Part shown: in pieces, positions 31,098 through 38,773 of the stretch
Numbering within the stretch: position 1 is the first letter of the stretch
How the letters are laid out: every line of letters starts with the position of its first letter
Assembly (NCBI RefSeq): GCF_023502145.1
Contig: NZ_JAMFLI010000008.1
Span: forward strand, 1 to 64,000
Source: Craterilacuibacter sp. RT1T
GTDB lineage: Bacteria; Pseudomonadota; Gammaproteobacteria; Burkholderiales; Chromobacteriaceae
Length of the DNA: 64,000 nt
Reading direction: 5' to 3'
Position numbers and translations under genes: made by a program
The notes under the pieces: generated by a model
What the model was told of the DNA's origin: nothing
What the model saw: only the letters and a program-made list of their open reading frames with translations
Databases searched by the model: none

Positions 31098-31967
31098 ATG
31101 GGGTTTGATATCGAGTTGCTGCTACTGGGGCTGACGCCGGTCTTTTTGCTGGCGGTGGCGTGGGAAGTGCGCTACTGGCAGCAACAGGGTCGCGGCGATG
31201 TCTACGCTTGGCGCGACAGCCTGTGCAATGCGGCGCTGGGCCTGATGCACCAGGGCGCGGACAAGCTGGCATGGATGCTGGTGATTCCGCTGTATGCCTG
31301 GGTCTACCAGCACCGCCTGTTCCATTTCGAGCTGTCGTGGCCGGCATTTTTCGCGCTGTTTGTCGCGCAGGACTTCCTTTACTACGGGTTCCACCGCGCC
31401 AGCCACCGCGTGCGCTGGCTATGGGCGGCGCACAGCGTGCACCACAGCTCGACGCGGATGAACTTCAGCACTGCCTTCCGCCAGAGCCTGATGTATCCGG
31501 TCGCCGGCATGTGGGCGTTCTGGCTGCCGCTGGCATGGCTGGGTTTTCCGCCACAGGCAGTCGTCGGCATCGTGCTGATCAACCTCGCCTACCAGTTCTA
31601 TATCCATACCCAGGCCATCCCGCACTTGGGCGCTTTCGAGAAACTGTTCAACACCCCGTCCATCCACCGCGTACACCACGCCAAAAATCCGCGCTATATC
31701 GACCGTAACTTTGCCGGTGTGCTGGTGGTGTGGGACAGGCTGTTCGGCAGTTTTGTAGCCGAAGACCCGAGCGAGCCGTGCGACTACGGTACGGTCAAGC
31801 CGGTCATGAGCTTCAACCCGATCACGGTCAGCCTGACGGAATGGCGCGATATGCTGCAGGAAGCCTGGTGCGCCCGCCACTGGCGCGACCGTTGGGTCGC
31901 CCTGTTCGGCTCGCCGGAGGCGGCCGAAGCGCGGGCCTCAGCGCAGGCACAGCAAGCCGAAGCCTGA
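31098..31967 (+). CDS. Fatty acid hydroxylase / sterol desaturase family membrane enzyme
   Basis: This is a di-iron membrane oxygenase-type protein of about 289 aa. The clustered histidine boxes of the family are visible: HRASH, HSVHHSS and HRVHHAKN, plus an upstream FLYYGFH. There are about four hydrophobic segments. I chose ATG 31098 because GAGGAG lies six bases upstream. The ATG at 31092 is too close to that site. The substrate (fatty acid, sterol-like or other lipid) cannot be told. It stands alone, 90 bp after rodA and convergent with the GGDEF-EAL gene. Confidence 0.85.
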   Translation: MGFDIELLLLGLTPVFLLAVAWEVRYWQQQGRGDVYAWRDSLCNAALGLMHQGADKLAWMLVIPLYAWVYQHRLFHFELSWPAFFALFVAQDFLYYGFHRASHRVRWLWAAHSVHHSSTRMNFSTAFRQSLMYPVAGMWAFWLPLAWLGFPPQAVVGIVLINLAYQFYIHTQAIPHLGAFEKLFNTPSIHRVHHAKNPRYIDRNFAGVLVVWDRLFGSFVAEDPSEPCDYGTVKPVMSFNPITVSLTEWRDMLQEAWCARHWRDRWVALFGSPEAAEARASAQAQQAEA

Positions 31968-31968
31968 C

Positions 31969-34464
31969 TCAAGCATGACTGGCCAGAAAGGCCGCCAGCG
32001 CATCTGCCGGAAATGGCCGGCTGATAAAATAGCCCTGGAAAATGTCGCAGCCCTCGCTTTGCAACAGTGCCTGCTGATCCGCCGTTTCTACGCCTTCCGC
32101 CACCACCGGCAGGCCCAGGCTATGCGCCAGCGCAATCATGGCGCGCACGACGGGGTAGCCGTTGGCATCGCGGGACAAGTCATGCACAAAGCTGCGGTCT
32201 ATCTTGAACTGCGTCAGCGGCAATTGCTTGAGATAGGAAAGCGAAGAGTAAGCGGTACCGAAGTCGTCCAATGCCAAGCGTATGCCGGCATTTTGTAACA
32301 GCGCCATCCGTTCTATGTTCGCAGGTATATCATCCAGCAACAGCACTTCGCTCAGTTCCAGTTTGAGTCTGGCCGGATCGGCACCCTGTGCCGCCAGCGT
32401 AGCCAATAGCTGTACCGCAAAGTCGGGTTCACGAAACTCGCGCGCACTGACATTCACCGCCAGCACCAGTTCCGCCGTCTCCGGCTTCTGTGCCCACGCA
32501 GCCAGCAAGACGGCCGCCTGCGTCAACACCCATTGCCCCAGCGGCAAGATCAACCCGGTGTCTTCGGCGAGCGTAAGAAAACTGTCAGGTGCCAGCAGAC
32601 CGCGCAACGGATGCTGCCAGCGCAGCAAGAGTTCGGCAGCGACCATCTTGCCGGCCATATCTACTTGTGGTTGCAGATAGATGCGAAACTGCCCGTCTTG
32701 TATGCCACGGCGCAGTTCCTGCTCGAGTACCACGCGCGCAGCCACCACCGCCTGCATCTCGGCAGCAAAAAAGTGCAGGCAATTACGCCCGGCAGATTTG
32801 GACTGGTACATGGCAAGATCGGCTTGTTTCAGCAGCTCGTCCACATCGGCATTTCCACGGCCAAACAGCGTCGCGCCTATGCTGGGCGTCGAGTGGAACG
32901 ACAAGCCGGCCAGATCATAAGGCGCATTCAGTGCGGCCAGTATCTTGTCACCCACGGTTTCTGCCGCCAGTGCCGCGGCCTCGACCTGTGCCGGCAAATC
33001 CTCCAGCAAGACCACAAACTCGTCGCCGCCAAAACGGGCGGCACTGTCGCGCTTACGCAGGCAGGCGCTCAGGCGCGAGGCCACCTGCTGCAATAGCAAG
33101 TCGCCCATATCATGACCCTGGGTGTCGTTGAGATTCTTGAAATGGTCGAGGTCGATAAACAGCAAAGCGCCATACCGGCCACTACGCTCGCTGGCCAGTA
33201 ATGCCTGCCCCAGCCGGTCCAGCAACAGGCGGCGATTGGGCAGGCCGGTCAGCACATCATAAAAAGCCAGCCGGCGGATCTCGTCCTCGCTTTGCTTGCG
33301 CAGGGTAATGTCGGATAGCGATGCCACATAGTGCGTCACCCGCCCCCCGCTATCGCGCACCGCACTGACCGACAACCAGGCCGGGAACACCTCGCCATTT
33401 TTGCGCCGGTTCCAGAGTTCCCCCTGCCAGAAGCCTCGCCCGGCCATGCTTTCGCGCATGGCACGGTAAAAATCATCATCGTGGCACCCTGACTTGAACA
33501 AAGTCGGGGTCTTGCCTATCAGTTCTTCGGCGCTATAGCCGCTGATGCGGCAAAAGGCATGATTGGCCTGCAAAATGGTTTGCGCCGCATCACAAATAAA
33601 CATGCCCTCTTGCGACTCGAAGGCAATCGCGGCAATGCGTAGCTGCTGCTCGGTTTCCAGGCGCTGGCTGATATCGAAGAAGGTGGTCACCTTGCCCACC
33701 ATTCGGCCATGCTGCGTCAGATTATGCGACCAGTACTCGACCGGAAAGGCGCTGCCGTCACGCCGCCAAAACCACTCGTCATCCACATGATTGCGCGCCT
33801 CGTTCTGGCAAGAGGGCATACTGAGGCATTCATGCGCCGGATAAGGGCGATCATCGGGATAATGGTGATGTATCCGTTCATGGATGGGCTGGCCGACCAG
33901 CTCGTCCATATGCTCGTAGCCCAGCAAGCGCAAAGCCGAAGCATTGATGAAGGTACACAGTCCTTGCGGATCGGTACCGAAAATGCCTTCCTCGGCTGAG
34001 TCCAGCAGTAACTGGGTGCGCTCGCTGGCGGCGGCCACTTGTTCGGCCTGCTCGCAAGCAAGACAGGCTAGCGCCAGCTTGCCGGCGATGCGCATCATGC
34101 CGCCTTGCATGCTGCGCGACAAGGGTAGGCCGGCCTTGCCCAGCAGCAAGAAACCAAAGCCGGGCAAGGGAAAAGCCAGCAGCTTGCGATCACCGAATGC
34201 CAACATGCGCGGCAGCGCATCGGAAAATGATTCCCCCCGCAGCGCCTGGCACGCCTGCAGGAATTCCGGCCAGGCATGTGCCGATAGCGGGATGGCCGCC
34301 ATCAGCCGGGCCTCGTCGCCATACATGCGCACGACTACGCCGCTATGGCAGCCCAGTTTGCTCACCATGATCCACAGGCTGTTTTGCAGCATGGGCACCA
34401 ATGCCATGCCCTTGCCAACCTCCATAACGATTTCAAAGAGCGTCTGCTGTTCAAGTGCTTTCAC
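31969..34464 (-). CDS. PAS-PAS-GGDEF-EAL cyclic-di-GMP signalling protein
   Basis: This cytoplasmic protein of 831 aa has four parts. There is an N-terminal region of about 150 residues without a clear family, two PAS domains (about 145-265 and 270-395), a GGDEF domain (RFGGDEFVVLLEDL, about residue 480) with canonical residues, and an EAL domain. The EAL signature reads AELLLRWQHP, so the Glu is kept but the Ala is Leu. Downstream DDFGTAYSSL is present, so phosphodiesterase activity is plausible. Start GTG 34464 has GGGAG at good spacing, and the GTG at 34482 does not. Its start lies inside the 3' end of the FIST gene (14 bp overlap), implying coupled expression. Confidence 0.9.
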   Translation of the reverse strand: MKALEQQTLFEIVMEVGKGMALVPMLQNSLWIMVSKLGCHSGVVVRMYGDEARLMAAIPLSAHAWPEFLQACQALRGESFSDALPRMLAFGDRKLLAFPLPGFGFLLLGKAGLPLSRSMQGGMMRIAGKLALACLACEQAEQVAAASERTQLLLDSAEEGIFGTDPQGLCTFINASALRLLGYEHMDELVGQPIHERIHHHYPDDRPYPAHECLSMPSCQNEARNHVDDEWFWRRDGSAFPVEYWSHNLTQHGRMVGKVTTFFDISQRLETEQQLRIAAIAFESQEGMFICDAAQTILQANHAFCRISGYSAEELIGKTPTLFKSGCHDDDFYRAMRESMAGRGFWQGELWNRRKNGEVFPAWLSVSAVRDSGGRVTHYVASLSDITLRKQSEDEIRRLAFYDVLTGLPNRRLLLDRLGQALLASERSGRYGALLFIDLDHFKNLNDTQGHDMGDLLLQQVASRLSACLRKRDSAARFGGDEFVVLLEDLPAQVEAAALAAETVGDKILAALNAPYDLAGLSFHSTPSIGATLFGRGNADVDELLKQADLAMYQSKSAGRNCLHFFAAEMQAVVAARVVLEQELRRGIQDGQFRIYLQPQVDMAGKMVAAELLLRWQHPLRGLLAPDSFLTLAEDTGLILPLGQWVLTQAAVLLAAWAQKPETAELVLAVNVSAREFREPDFAVQLLATLAAQGADPARLKLELSEVLLLDDIPANIERMALLQNAGIRLALDDFGTAYSSLSYLKQLPLTQFKIDRSFVHDLSRDANGYPVVRAMIALAHSLGLPVVAEGVETADQQALLQSEGCDIFQGYFISRPFPADALAAFLASHA

Positions 34465-35593
34465 TTGGGTCTCCCAGCGCACTCAATACGATCGTCTTGT
34501 TATGAAACTCGAGGTATTCCTGACCACGGTTGGCAATTTCGCCCAAGGTAAACGCACCGATCTGCTCACGCGCAGGGGTATGCAGGCAGACCAACTCCTC
34601 CGCTATGCGCCCCCCGAGAAAGCTGGCGCGCGAAATGCAATCCACGACAAAGTCGATACCGTGCCAAGACCCGGCAGGCAAGGCTGCATCAGCTTGCCGG
34701 CGCAATGTTGCCGCGGCCGCCAGCAGCGTATCGGGATTGCCCTGCATGATATGCAGCAAGATGCCGTGCGGAATATCACCCACACAGCGCAAAGCACCAT
34801 CCGCTATTAACGCAACCGGGTCGCGCACGACAAACTCGCCGCTTAAGCGGCCGATACCGAAAGGATGGGCGGCGGCATGAGCATAAAAACCCTCCCCCTC
34901 GTCCAGCTCCAGTCCTTGCCGCGCCAGCACCTGCCGGTAAACCGCCAAGGCGCTCTCTCCCTCCAGGCTCTCAAGCAAATTACCGTGCGACCGTGTCACC
35001 TCGAGGGGGCCGGCTAGACGCTGCCAGCCATGTGCAACATAAACCTGACTCTGCAGCGTGCCGGCGCAAACCACCGCTGCGTCACACAACACGCCTTGCG
35101 GCGTAATCAGGCTGGCCGCGCCGGGTAAACCCAAAGCACCGCTGCCCCCTCCCAGATAATTGCTTTGCAAACCGAATACATGAAACAAGGCTTCGACTAA
35201 CGCCCCCATCCCGGGCGACAGGCCATCGGCAAACACCATCACTGTCCGGCTGTCATGCTGGCGCTGCGCGGAAAAACCGCCAACCAAGTCCTTAAGCAAG
35301 GCATGCGGCCGCGCACCGATATCACGCAACACGCACACCTCAAGCTCGAATGCCAGAGGCAGGATGATGTAGCCGCTATCCAGCCTGTGCCCGGCGGCGA
35401 TCAGTGCCGGAAAAATACCGCCAAATGCCGGAATGGCCAGCTGCTGCAGGACAGGATCCAGGCTGACAGGTGCGGCTCCCATCTGCTCGCTGGCGAGTAC
35501 CAGCAAGCCCTTGACGCCAGGGCGTGAAGCCAGGGCGGCAAGCGTTGCCGACAGCGCATCCCAGCTACCGTTGGCATCAACGAATGCATGCAT
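34451..35593 (-). CDS. FIST-domain sensory protein
   Basis: This 380-aa protein resembles the FIST (F-box and intracellular signal transduction) family. It has an N-terminal FIST domain (about residues 25-215) and a C-terminal FIST_C domain ending in the typical TLGEIANRGQEYLEFHNKT segment. FIST domains are thought to bind small ligands, perhaps amino acids, and to feed signalling proteins. Here the gene overlaps a PAS-GGDEF-EAL gene, so it is likely the sensory partner of that protein. GGGAG lies eight bases before ATG 35593. It has no transmembrane segment or output domain of its own. Confidence 0.85.
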   Translation of the reverse strand: MHAFVDANGSWDALSATLAALASRPGVKGLLVLASEQMGAAPVSLDPVLQQLAIPAFGGIFPALIAAGHRLDSGYIILPLAFELEVCVLRDIGARPHALLKDLVGGFSAQRQHDSRTVMVFADGLSPGMGALVEALFHVFGLQSNYLGGGSGALGLPGAASLITPQGVLCDAAVVCAGTLQSQVYVAHGWQRLAGPLEVTRSHGNLLESLEGESALAVYRQVLARQGLELDEGEGFYAHAAAHPFGIGRLSGEFVVRDPVALIADGALRCVGDIPHGILLHIMQGNPDTLLAAAATLRRQADAALPAGSWHGIDFVVDCISRASFLGGRIAEELVCLHTPAREQIGAFTLGEIANRGQEYLEFHNKTIVLSALGDPSEST

Positions 35594-35683
35594 CGTGATC
35601 TCCCATTACTTTTCCCGTGCTGGGTGCGCGTTTTTGCATCGCCGGATCCTGCCCATAAAAAAGGAAGTGAAATATATCAAACA

Positions 35684-35713
35684 TTGACAATACACGCCCT
35701 ATCCCTGCATAGT
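35684..35713 (+). promoter_or_regulatory. Predicted promoter of the Tyr-attenuated transporter unit
   Basis: A perfect -35 TTGACA (35684-35689) and a -10-like CATAGT (35708-35713) are separated by 18 bp. The expected start of transcription (about 35720) is only 0-3 nt before the leader ATG at 35723, so the leader mRNA would be leaderless or almost so. Confidence 0.6.
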
Positions 35714-35722
35714 AGCCAAACC

Positions 35723-35809
35723 ATGACAAACACCCATCCTGCCGCGCTGTGCGCTACTTATTATTATCCGGTCTGCGACTTAGCGGCCGGAAGGATTGTG
35801 TGCGTCTGA
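35723..35809 (+). CDS. Leader peptide with Tyr-Tyr-Tyr (putative attenuator)
   Basis: This 28-codon open frame encodes a peptide starting MTNTHPAALCATYYYPVCD. The three Tyr codons (TAT TAT TAT) are codons 13-15 (35759-35767). It lies directly upstream of two competing hairpins and an NSS transporter gene. Tyr is a rare residue, so a run of three in a short upstream frame is a classic attenuator signature. No Shine-Dalgarno sequence is visible, but the predicted transcription start almost coincides with the ATG. I infer that ribosome stalling at Tyr codons under low charged tRNA(Tyr) prevents termination. Confidence 0.75.
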   Translation: MTNTHPAALCATYYYPVCDLAAGRIVCV

Positions 35810-35839
35810 TACACCAGAGCATCATGCTACTTAGGCCGC
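35768..35839 (+). promoter_or_regulatory. Competing leader hairpins (pause and antiterminator) of the Tyr unit
   Basis: Region 1, CCGGTC (35768-35773), starts at the base after the last Tyr codon. It can pair with region 2, GGCCGG (35785-35790), as a six-pair hairpin with one G-U. Region 2 also contains GCGGCC (35783-35788), which pairs perfectly with GGCCGC (35834-35839), the 5' arm of the terminator. A ribosome stalled on the Tyr codons would cover region 1 and favour the second pairing. Confidence 0.65.
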
Positions 35840-35863
35840 CGCCCAGGCGGCCTTTTTGTTTTT
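35833..35863 (+). terminator. Attenuator terminator of the Tyr unit
   Basis: AGGCCGCC (35833-35840) and GGCGGCCT (35846-35853) form a perfect 8-bp GC-rich stem with a 5-nt loop. A strong T tract (TTTTTGTTTTT) follows. It stands 50 bp before the transporter start codon and after the leader stop, the correct place for an attenuator. Confidence 0.85.
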
Positions 35864-35903
35864 GGCAGCGCGGGTGGTGGCCACTTCTGACCTAGGGGCC
35901 ATC

Positions 35904-37220
35904 ATGTCTACACGTTCTGCCTGGGGCTCGCGCCTCGGTTTTATTCTTGCCTCCGCCGGCTCGGCCGTCGGGCTTGGCGCCATCTGGAAATTTCCCTTTG
36001 TGACCGCCATGAATGGCGGCGGCGCCTTTATCCTGCTGTTTTTACTATTCAGCTTTACGCTGGGCTTTGCCCAGCTCTTGATCGAATTCACACTGGGGCG
36101 CGCCGCCCAGACCGGGCCGGTCGGCATGTTCCGCCAGCTGGCCGGCGGATTATGGCCACTAGCCGGCCTGATGGGCATCTTCGCCGCCTTCGTGCTGTAC
36201 AGTTTCTACAGCGTAGTCGGCGGCTGGACGCTGGGCTATGTCGCACTCGCCATCGAAGGCTCGATGCTGACCACTGATGTAAAAGTCCTCAGCAGCACCT
36301 TTACCGGCTATGTCGAACACCCGCTGTGGCCACTACTCAGCCACGGCGCTTTTGCCCTGCTTACGCTGGCTATCGTGCTGGGCGGGGTAGAAAAAGGTAT
36401 AGAGCGCGCCAGCAAATTCTTGATGCCCTGCTTATTCCTGTTGATGCTGGGGCTGATCGCACGCTCCTTAACCCTGCCCGGAGCCTGGGCCGGTGCGCTC
36501 GCTTTTTTTACCCCGGACTTTTCCGCCGTTACCCCGGCCATGGTGGGGGATGCACTGGGCCTGGCCTTTTTCTCGCTGTCGCTGGGTACCGGCGGCATGA
36601 TTGCCTACGGCTCCTATGTAAAACAGGAAACGCCGGTGATGCACTCGGCCGTCTGGGTGGTGGGCTTGTCCTGTCTGATCGCGCTTCTGGCCGGACTGAT
36701 GATTTTCCCGGCGCTGACCGCCTTCGGTCTGGACCCGGCGGCCGGCCCCGGCCTCACCTTTATGACCATGCCCATCGTGTTCGCCAGCCTGCCCTTTGGC
36801 CAGCTGTTTGCCATCGCCTTTTTTGCCTTGCTGGCCGTGGCGGCACTCACTTCGTCGGTATCGATGCTGGAGCTGATCGCCACGCTATTCCTCGACGAAT
36901 TCAAGCTGCCACGGCGCAAGGTCGTACTGGGGCTGAGCCTGGCGGTCTTCCTCTGCGGGGTGCCGGCCTCGCTGTCGCTTGGACCATGGTCGGACATCAC
37001 CCTGTTCGGCAAGAATATCTTTGATGCGATGGATTACAGCGTCAGCAATGTCATGATGCCGGCCTCCGGCATTCTGGTCGCGCTGTTTGCCGGCTGGCGC
37101 GTATGGCCCTTGCTGCGCGAGCATGCCGGGCTAAGTGGCCTGCCCTTGTTTGCCCTTAAGTGGAACTGCCGCCTGATCGCGCCGTTGGCCATTGGTGCCA
37201 TCCTGCTCAAGAATCTTTAA
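35904..37220 (+). CDS. NSS-family sodium-coupled amino acid symporter (putative tyrosine transporter)
   Basis: This 438-aa polytopic protein of the neurotransmitter:sodium symporter family has the LeuT-fold. The TM1 signature is SAGSAVGLGAIWKFPFVTAM and the next segment has NGGGAFILLF. There are 11-12 predicted helices. I chose ATG 35904 over an in-frame ATG at 35856, because the latter lies within the terminator T tract and AGGGG precedes the former. Bacterial relatives include Tyt1 (Tyr), TnaT (Trp) and MhsT. Tyrosine as substrate is inferred from the Tyr-rich leader, not from binding-site residues. It is adjacent to a close paralogue at 37432. Confidence 0.92.
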   Translation: MSTRSAWGSRLGFILASAGSAVGLGAIWKFPFVTAMNGGGAFILLFLLFSFTLGFAQLLIEFTLGRAAQTGPVGMFRQLAGGLWPLAGLMGIFAAFVLYSFYSVVGGWTLGYVALAIEGSMLTTDVKVLSSTFTGYVEHPLWPLLSHGAFALLTLAIVLGGVEKGIERASKFLMPCLFLLMLGLIARSLTLPGAWAGALAFFTPDFSAVTPAMVGDALGLAFFSLSLGTGGMIAYGSYVKQETPVMHSAVWVVGLSCLIALLAGLMIFPALTAFGLDPAAGPGLTFMTMPIVFASLPFGQLFAIAFFALLAVAALTSSVSMLELIATLFLDEFKLPRRKVVLGLSLAVFLCGVPASLSLGPWSDITLFGKNIFDAMDYSVSNVMMPASGILVALFAGWRVWPLLREHAGLSGLPLFALKWNCRLIAPLAIGAILLKNL

Positions 37221-37242
37221 TACAGACGATTGTATCCAGCCC

Positions 37243-37272
37243 TTGACGAATGACGCGCCGACAAGGCATGCT
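37243..37272 (+). promoter_or_regulatory. Predicted promoter of the Trp-attenuated transporter unit
   Basis: TTGACG (37243-37248) and CATGCT (37267-37272) are separated by 18 bp, the same geometry as the promoter of the upstream unit. The -10 is weak (three of six). The expected transcription start falls at about the A of the leader ATG (37279). Confidence 0.45.
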
Positions 37273-37278
37273 AAAGCC

Positions 37279-37329
37279 ATGAATCCGATGACCGTGACTT
37301 TTTCCTGCAACTGGTGGCGCCTCTTTTAA
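37279..37329 (+). CDS. Trp leader peptide (putative attenuator)
   Basis: This 16-codon frame encodes MNPMTVTFSCNWWRLF, with tandem Trp codons at positions 12-13 (37312-37317), and a stop at 37327-37329. It is followed by alternative hairpins and a terminator ahead of the second NSS transporter. This is the textbook layout of a trp attenuator, but it precedes a transporter gene instead of trp biosynthesis genes. There is no convincing Shine-Dalgarno sequence, and the predicted transcript starts at the ATG. Confidence 0.82.
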   Translation: MNPMTVTFSCNWWRLF

Positions 37330-37369
37330 GCGGCGCCCAGGGTCACGACTATCTCCCACAGGCCGCCGC
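37316..37369 (+). promoter_or_regulatory. Competing leader hairpins (pause and antiterminator) of the Trp unit
   Basis: Region 1, GGCGCC (37316-37321), overlaps the second Trp codon and pairs with region 2, GGCGCC (37332-37337), with a 10-nt loop. Region 2 also contains GCGGCG (37330-37335), which pairs with CGCCGC (37364-37369) in the 5' half of the terminator. Stalling on the Trp codons hides region 1 and frees region 2 for antitermination. A further CGTGAC/GTCACG pair (37293-37298 with 37342-37347) may contribute. Confidence 0.68.
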
Positions 37370-37387
37370 CAAGGCGGCCTGTTTCAT
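37358..37387 (+). terminator. Attenuator terminator of the Trp unit
   Basis: ACAGGCCGCC (37358-37367) and GGCGGCCTGT (37373-37382) form a perfect 10-bp stem with loop GCCAA. A modest T-rich tract (TTCATTT) follows. The stem-loop core differs from the Tyr-unit terminator at one base only. It ends about 50 bp before the transporter ATG, the same distance as in the upstream unit. Confidence 0.82.
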
Positions 37388-37431
37388 TTCCCCTCCTTGT
37401 GCGGCGCTTTATTGCAAAACAAGGAGCAAGC

Positions 37432-38745
37432 ATGCAGCGATCACAATGGGGCTCCCGCCTCGGTTTCATCCTCGCCTCGGCAGGTGCCACGGTAGGCCTG
37501 GGTTCGATCTGGAAATTTCCCTACGTCACCGCGATGAATGGCGGCGGTGCCTTCTTGCTGGTCTTTATCGCACTGACCTTCACGCTGGGACTGACCCTGC
37601 TCCTGGCCGAGTTTGCCATCGGCCGCCATGCCAAGGTCGGCGCGGTCAGTGCCTTTAAAAAGCTGGGCGGCGGTGCATGGCCGCTCATCGGCTACGCCGG
37701 CGTGCTGGCCGGTTTTCTGGTGCTGAGTTTTTACAGCGTGGTCGGCGGCTGGACGCTGGGCTATTTGCTGCGGGCCTTTGATGGCCGGGTGATGACGAGT
37801 GATCCGGCCGCACTGGCTGCTCTTTTTGGCCAGTATGTTGCCAGCCCGACCGAACCCTTGCTCACCCATGCCGTGTTTATGGCACTGACGCTGGGGGTGG
37901 TCATGGCCGGGGTCAAAGGCGGTATCGAGCGCGCCGGCAAGGTACTGATGCCGGCACTGTTTACCCTGATGCTGGTGCTGATGGTGCGTGCGCTGACCCT
38001 GCCGGGTGCCGCTGCCGGTGTGGCCGAATTTCTTGCGCCGGACTTCTCCAAGGTGTCGCCGGCCATGCTGGTCGATGCGCTGGGGCTGGCCTTTTTCTCG
38101 CTATCGGTGGGCGCCGGCTGCATGCTGGCCTATGGCTCCTATCTCGGTGACGAGATCAAGCTGACCGGCTCGGCCTTGTGGATCACCGGCCTGACGACAC
38201 TGACCTCCATCCTCGCCGGGCTGATGATTTTCCCAGCAGTCGCAGCCTTCGGCCTTGAGGCAGCCGCCGGGCCGGGCCTGACCTATATGACCATGCCCAT
38301 CGTATTCAACCACCTGCCCTTCGGTCAGGGCTTTGCCATCGCCTTCTTTGCACTCTTGCTGTTTGCCGCCCTGACCTCGTCGGTGTCGCTGCTGGAACTG
38401 ATCGTCGTGCTACCGATAGACGAGTGGGGCTTCAGCCGTAAACAGGCGACCCTGACCGTCGCCGCCCTGGTCTTTGCCGCCGGCGTGCCCGCCTCGCTCT
38501 CGTTCGGGCTCTTGGCCGACTACACGCTATTCGGACGCAATGTGTTCGAATTGATGGACTACAGCGCCAGCAACATCCTGCTGCCTATCGGCGGCATCGG
38601 CACCGCACTGTTTGCCGGCTGGAAAGTGTGGCCGGCCATGCGTACAGAACTGGCCCTGTCGCGCAGGCAGCAACAAGCGATGCGCGCCATGTGCTGCCTG
38701 ATTGCGCCGGCTCTGATCGGGCTGATTCTGGCGTGGAATCTGTAA
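37432..38745 (+). CDS. NSS-family sodium-coupled amino acid symporter (putative tryptophan transporter)
   Basis: This 437-aa NSS protein is closely similar to its upstream neighbour. Shared blocks include WGSRLGFILASAG, GLG-IWKFP, MNGGGAF and LSFYSVVGGWTLGY. It has 11-12 predicted helices. ATG 37432 is preceded by a strong AGGAG. A longer in-frame start at 37399 adds 11 residues with no family match. Tryptophan as substrate is inferred from the Trp-Trp leader. Relatives such as TnaT and MhsT do transport Trp. It probably arose by tandem duplication together with its attenuator. Confidence 0.92.
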   Translation: MQRSQWGSRLGFILASAGATVGLGSIWKFPYVTAMNGGGAFLLVFIALTFTLGLTLLLAEFAIGRHAKVGAVSAFKKLGGGAWPLIGYAGVLAGFLVLSFYSVVGGWTLGYLLRAFDGRVMTSDPAALAALFGQYVASPTEPLLTHAVFMALTLGVVMAGVKGGIERAGKVLMPALFTLMLVLMVRALTLPGAAAGVAEFLAPDFSKVSPAMLVDALGLAFFSLSVGAGCMLAYGSYLGDEIKLTGSALWITGLTTLTSILAGLMIFPAVAAFGLEAAAGPGLTYMTMPIVFNHLPFGQGFAIAFFALLLFAALTSSVSLLELIVVLPIDEWGFSRKQATLTVAALVFAAGVPASLSFGLLADYTLFGRNVFELMDYSASNILLPIGGIGTALFAGWKVWPAMRTELALSRRQQQAMRAMCCLIAPALIGLILAWNL

Positions 38746-38773
38746 GTGAAAGACGGCTAGACTAGGGCCGCCG

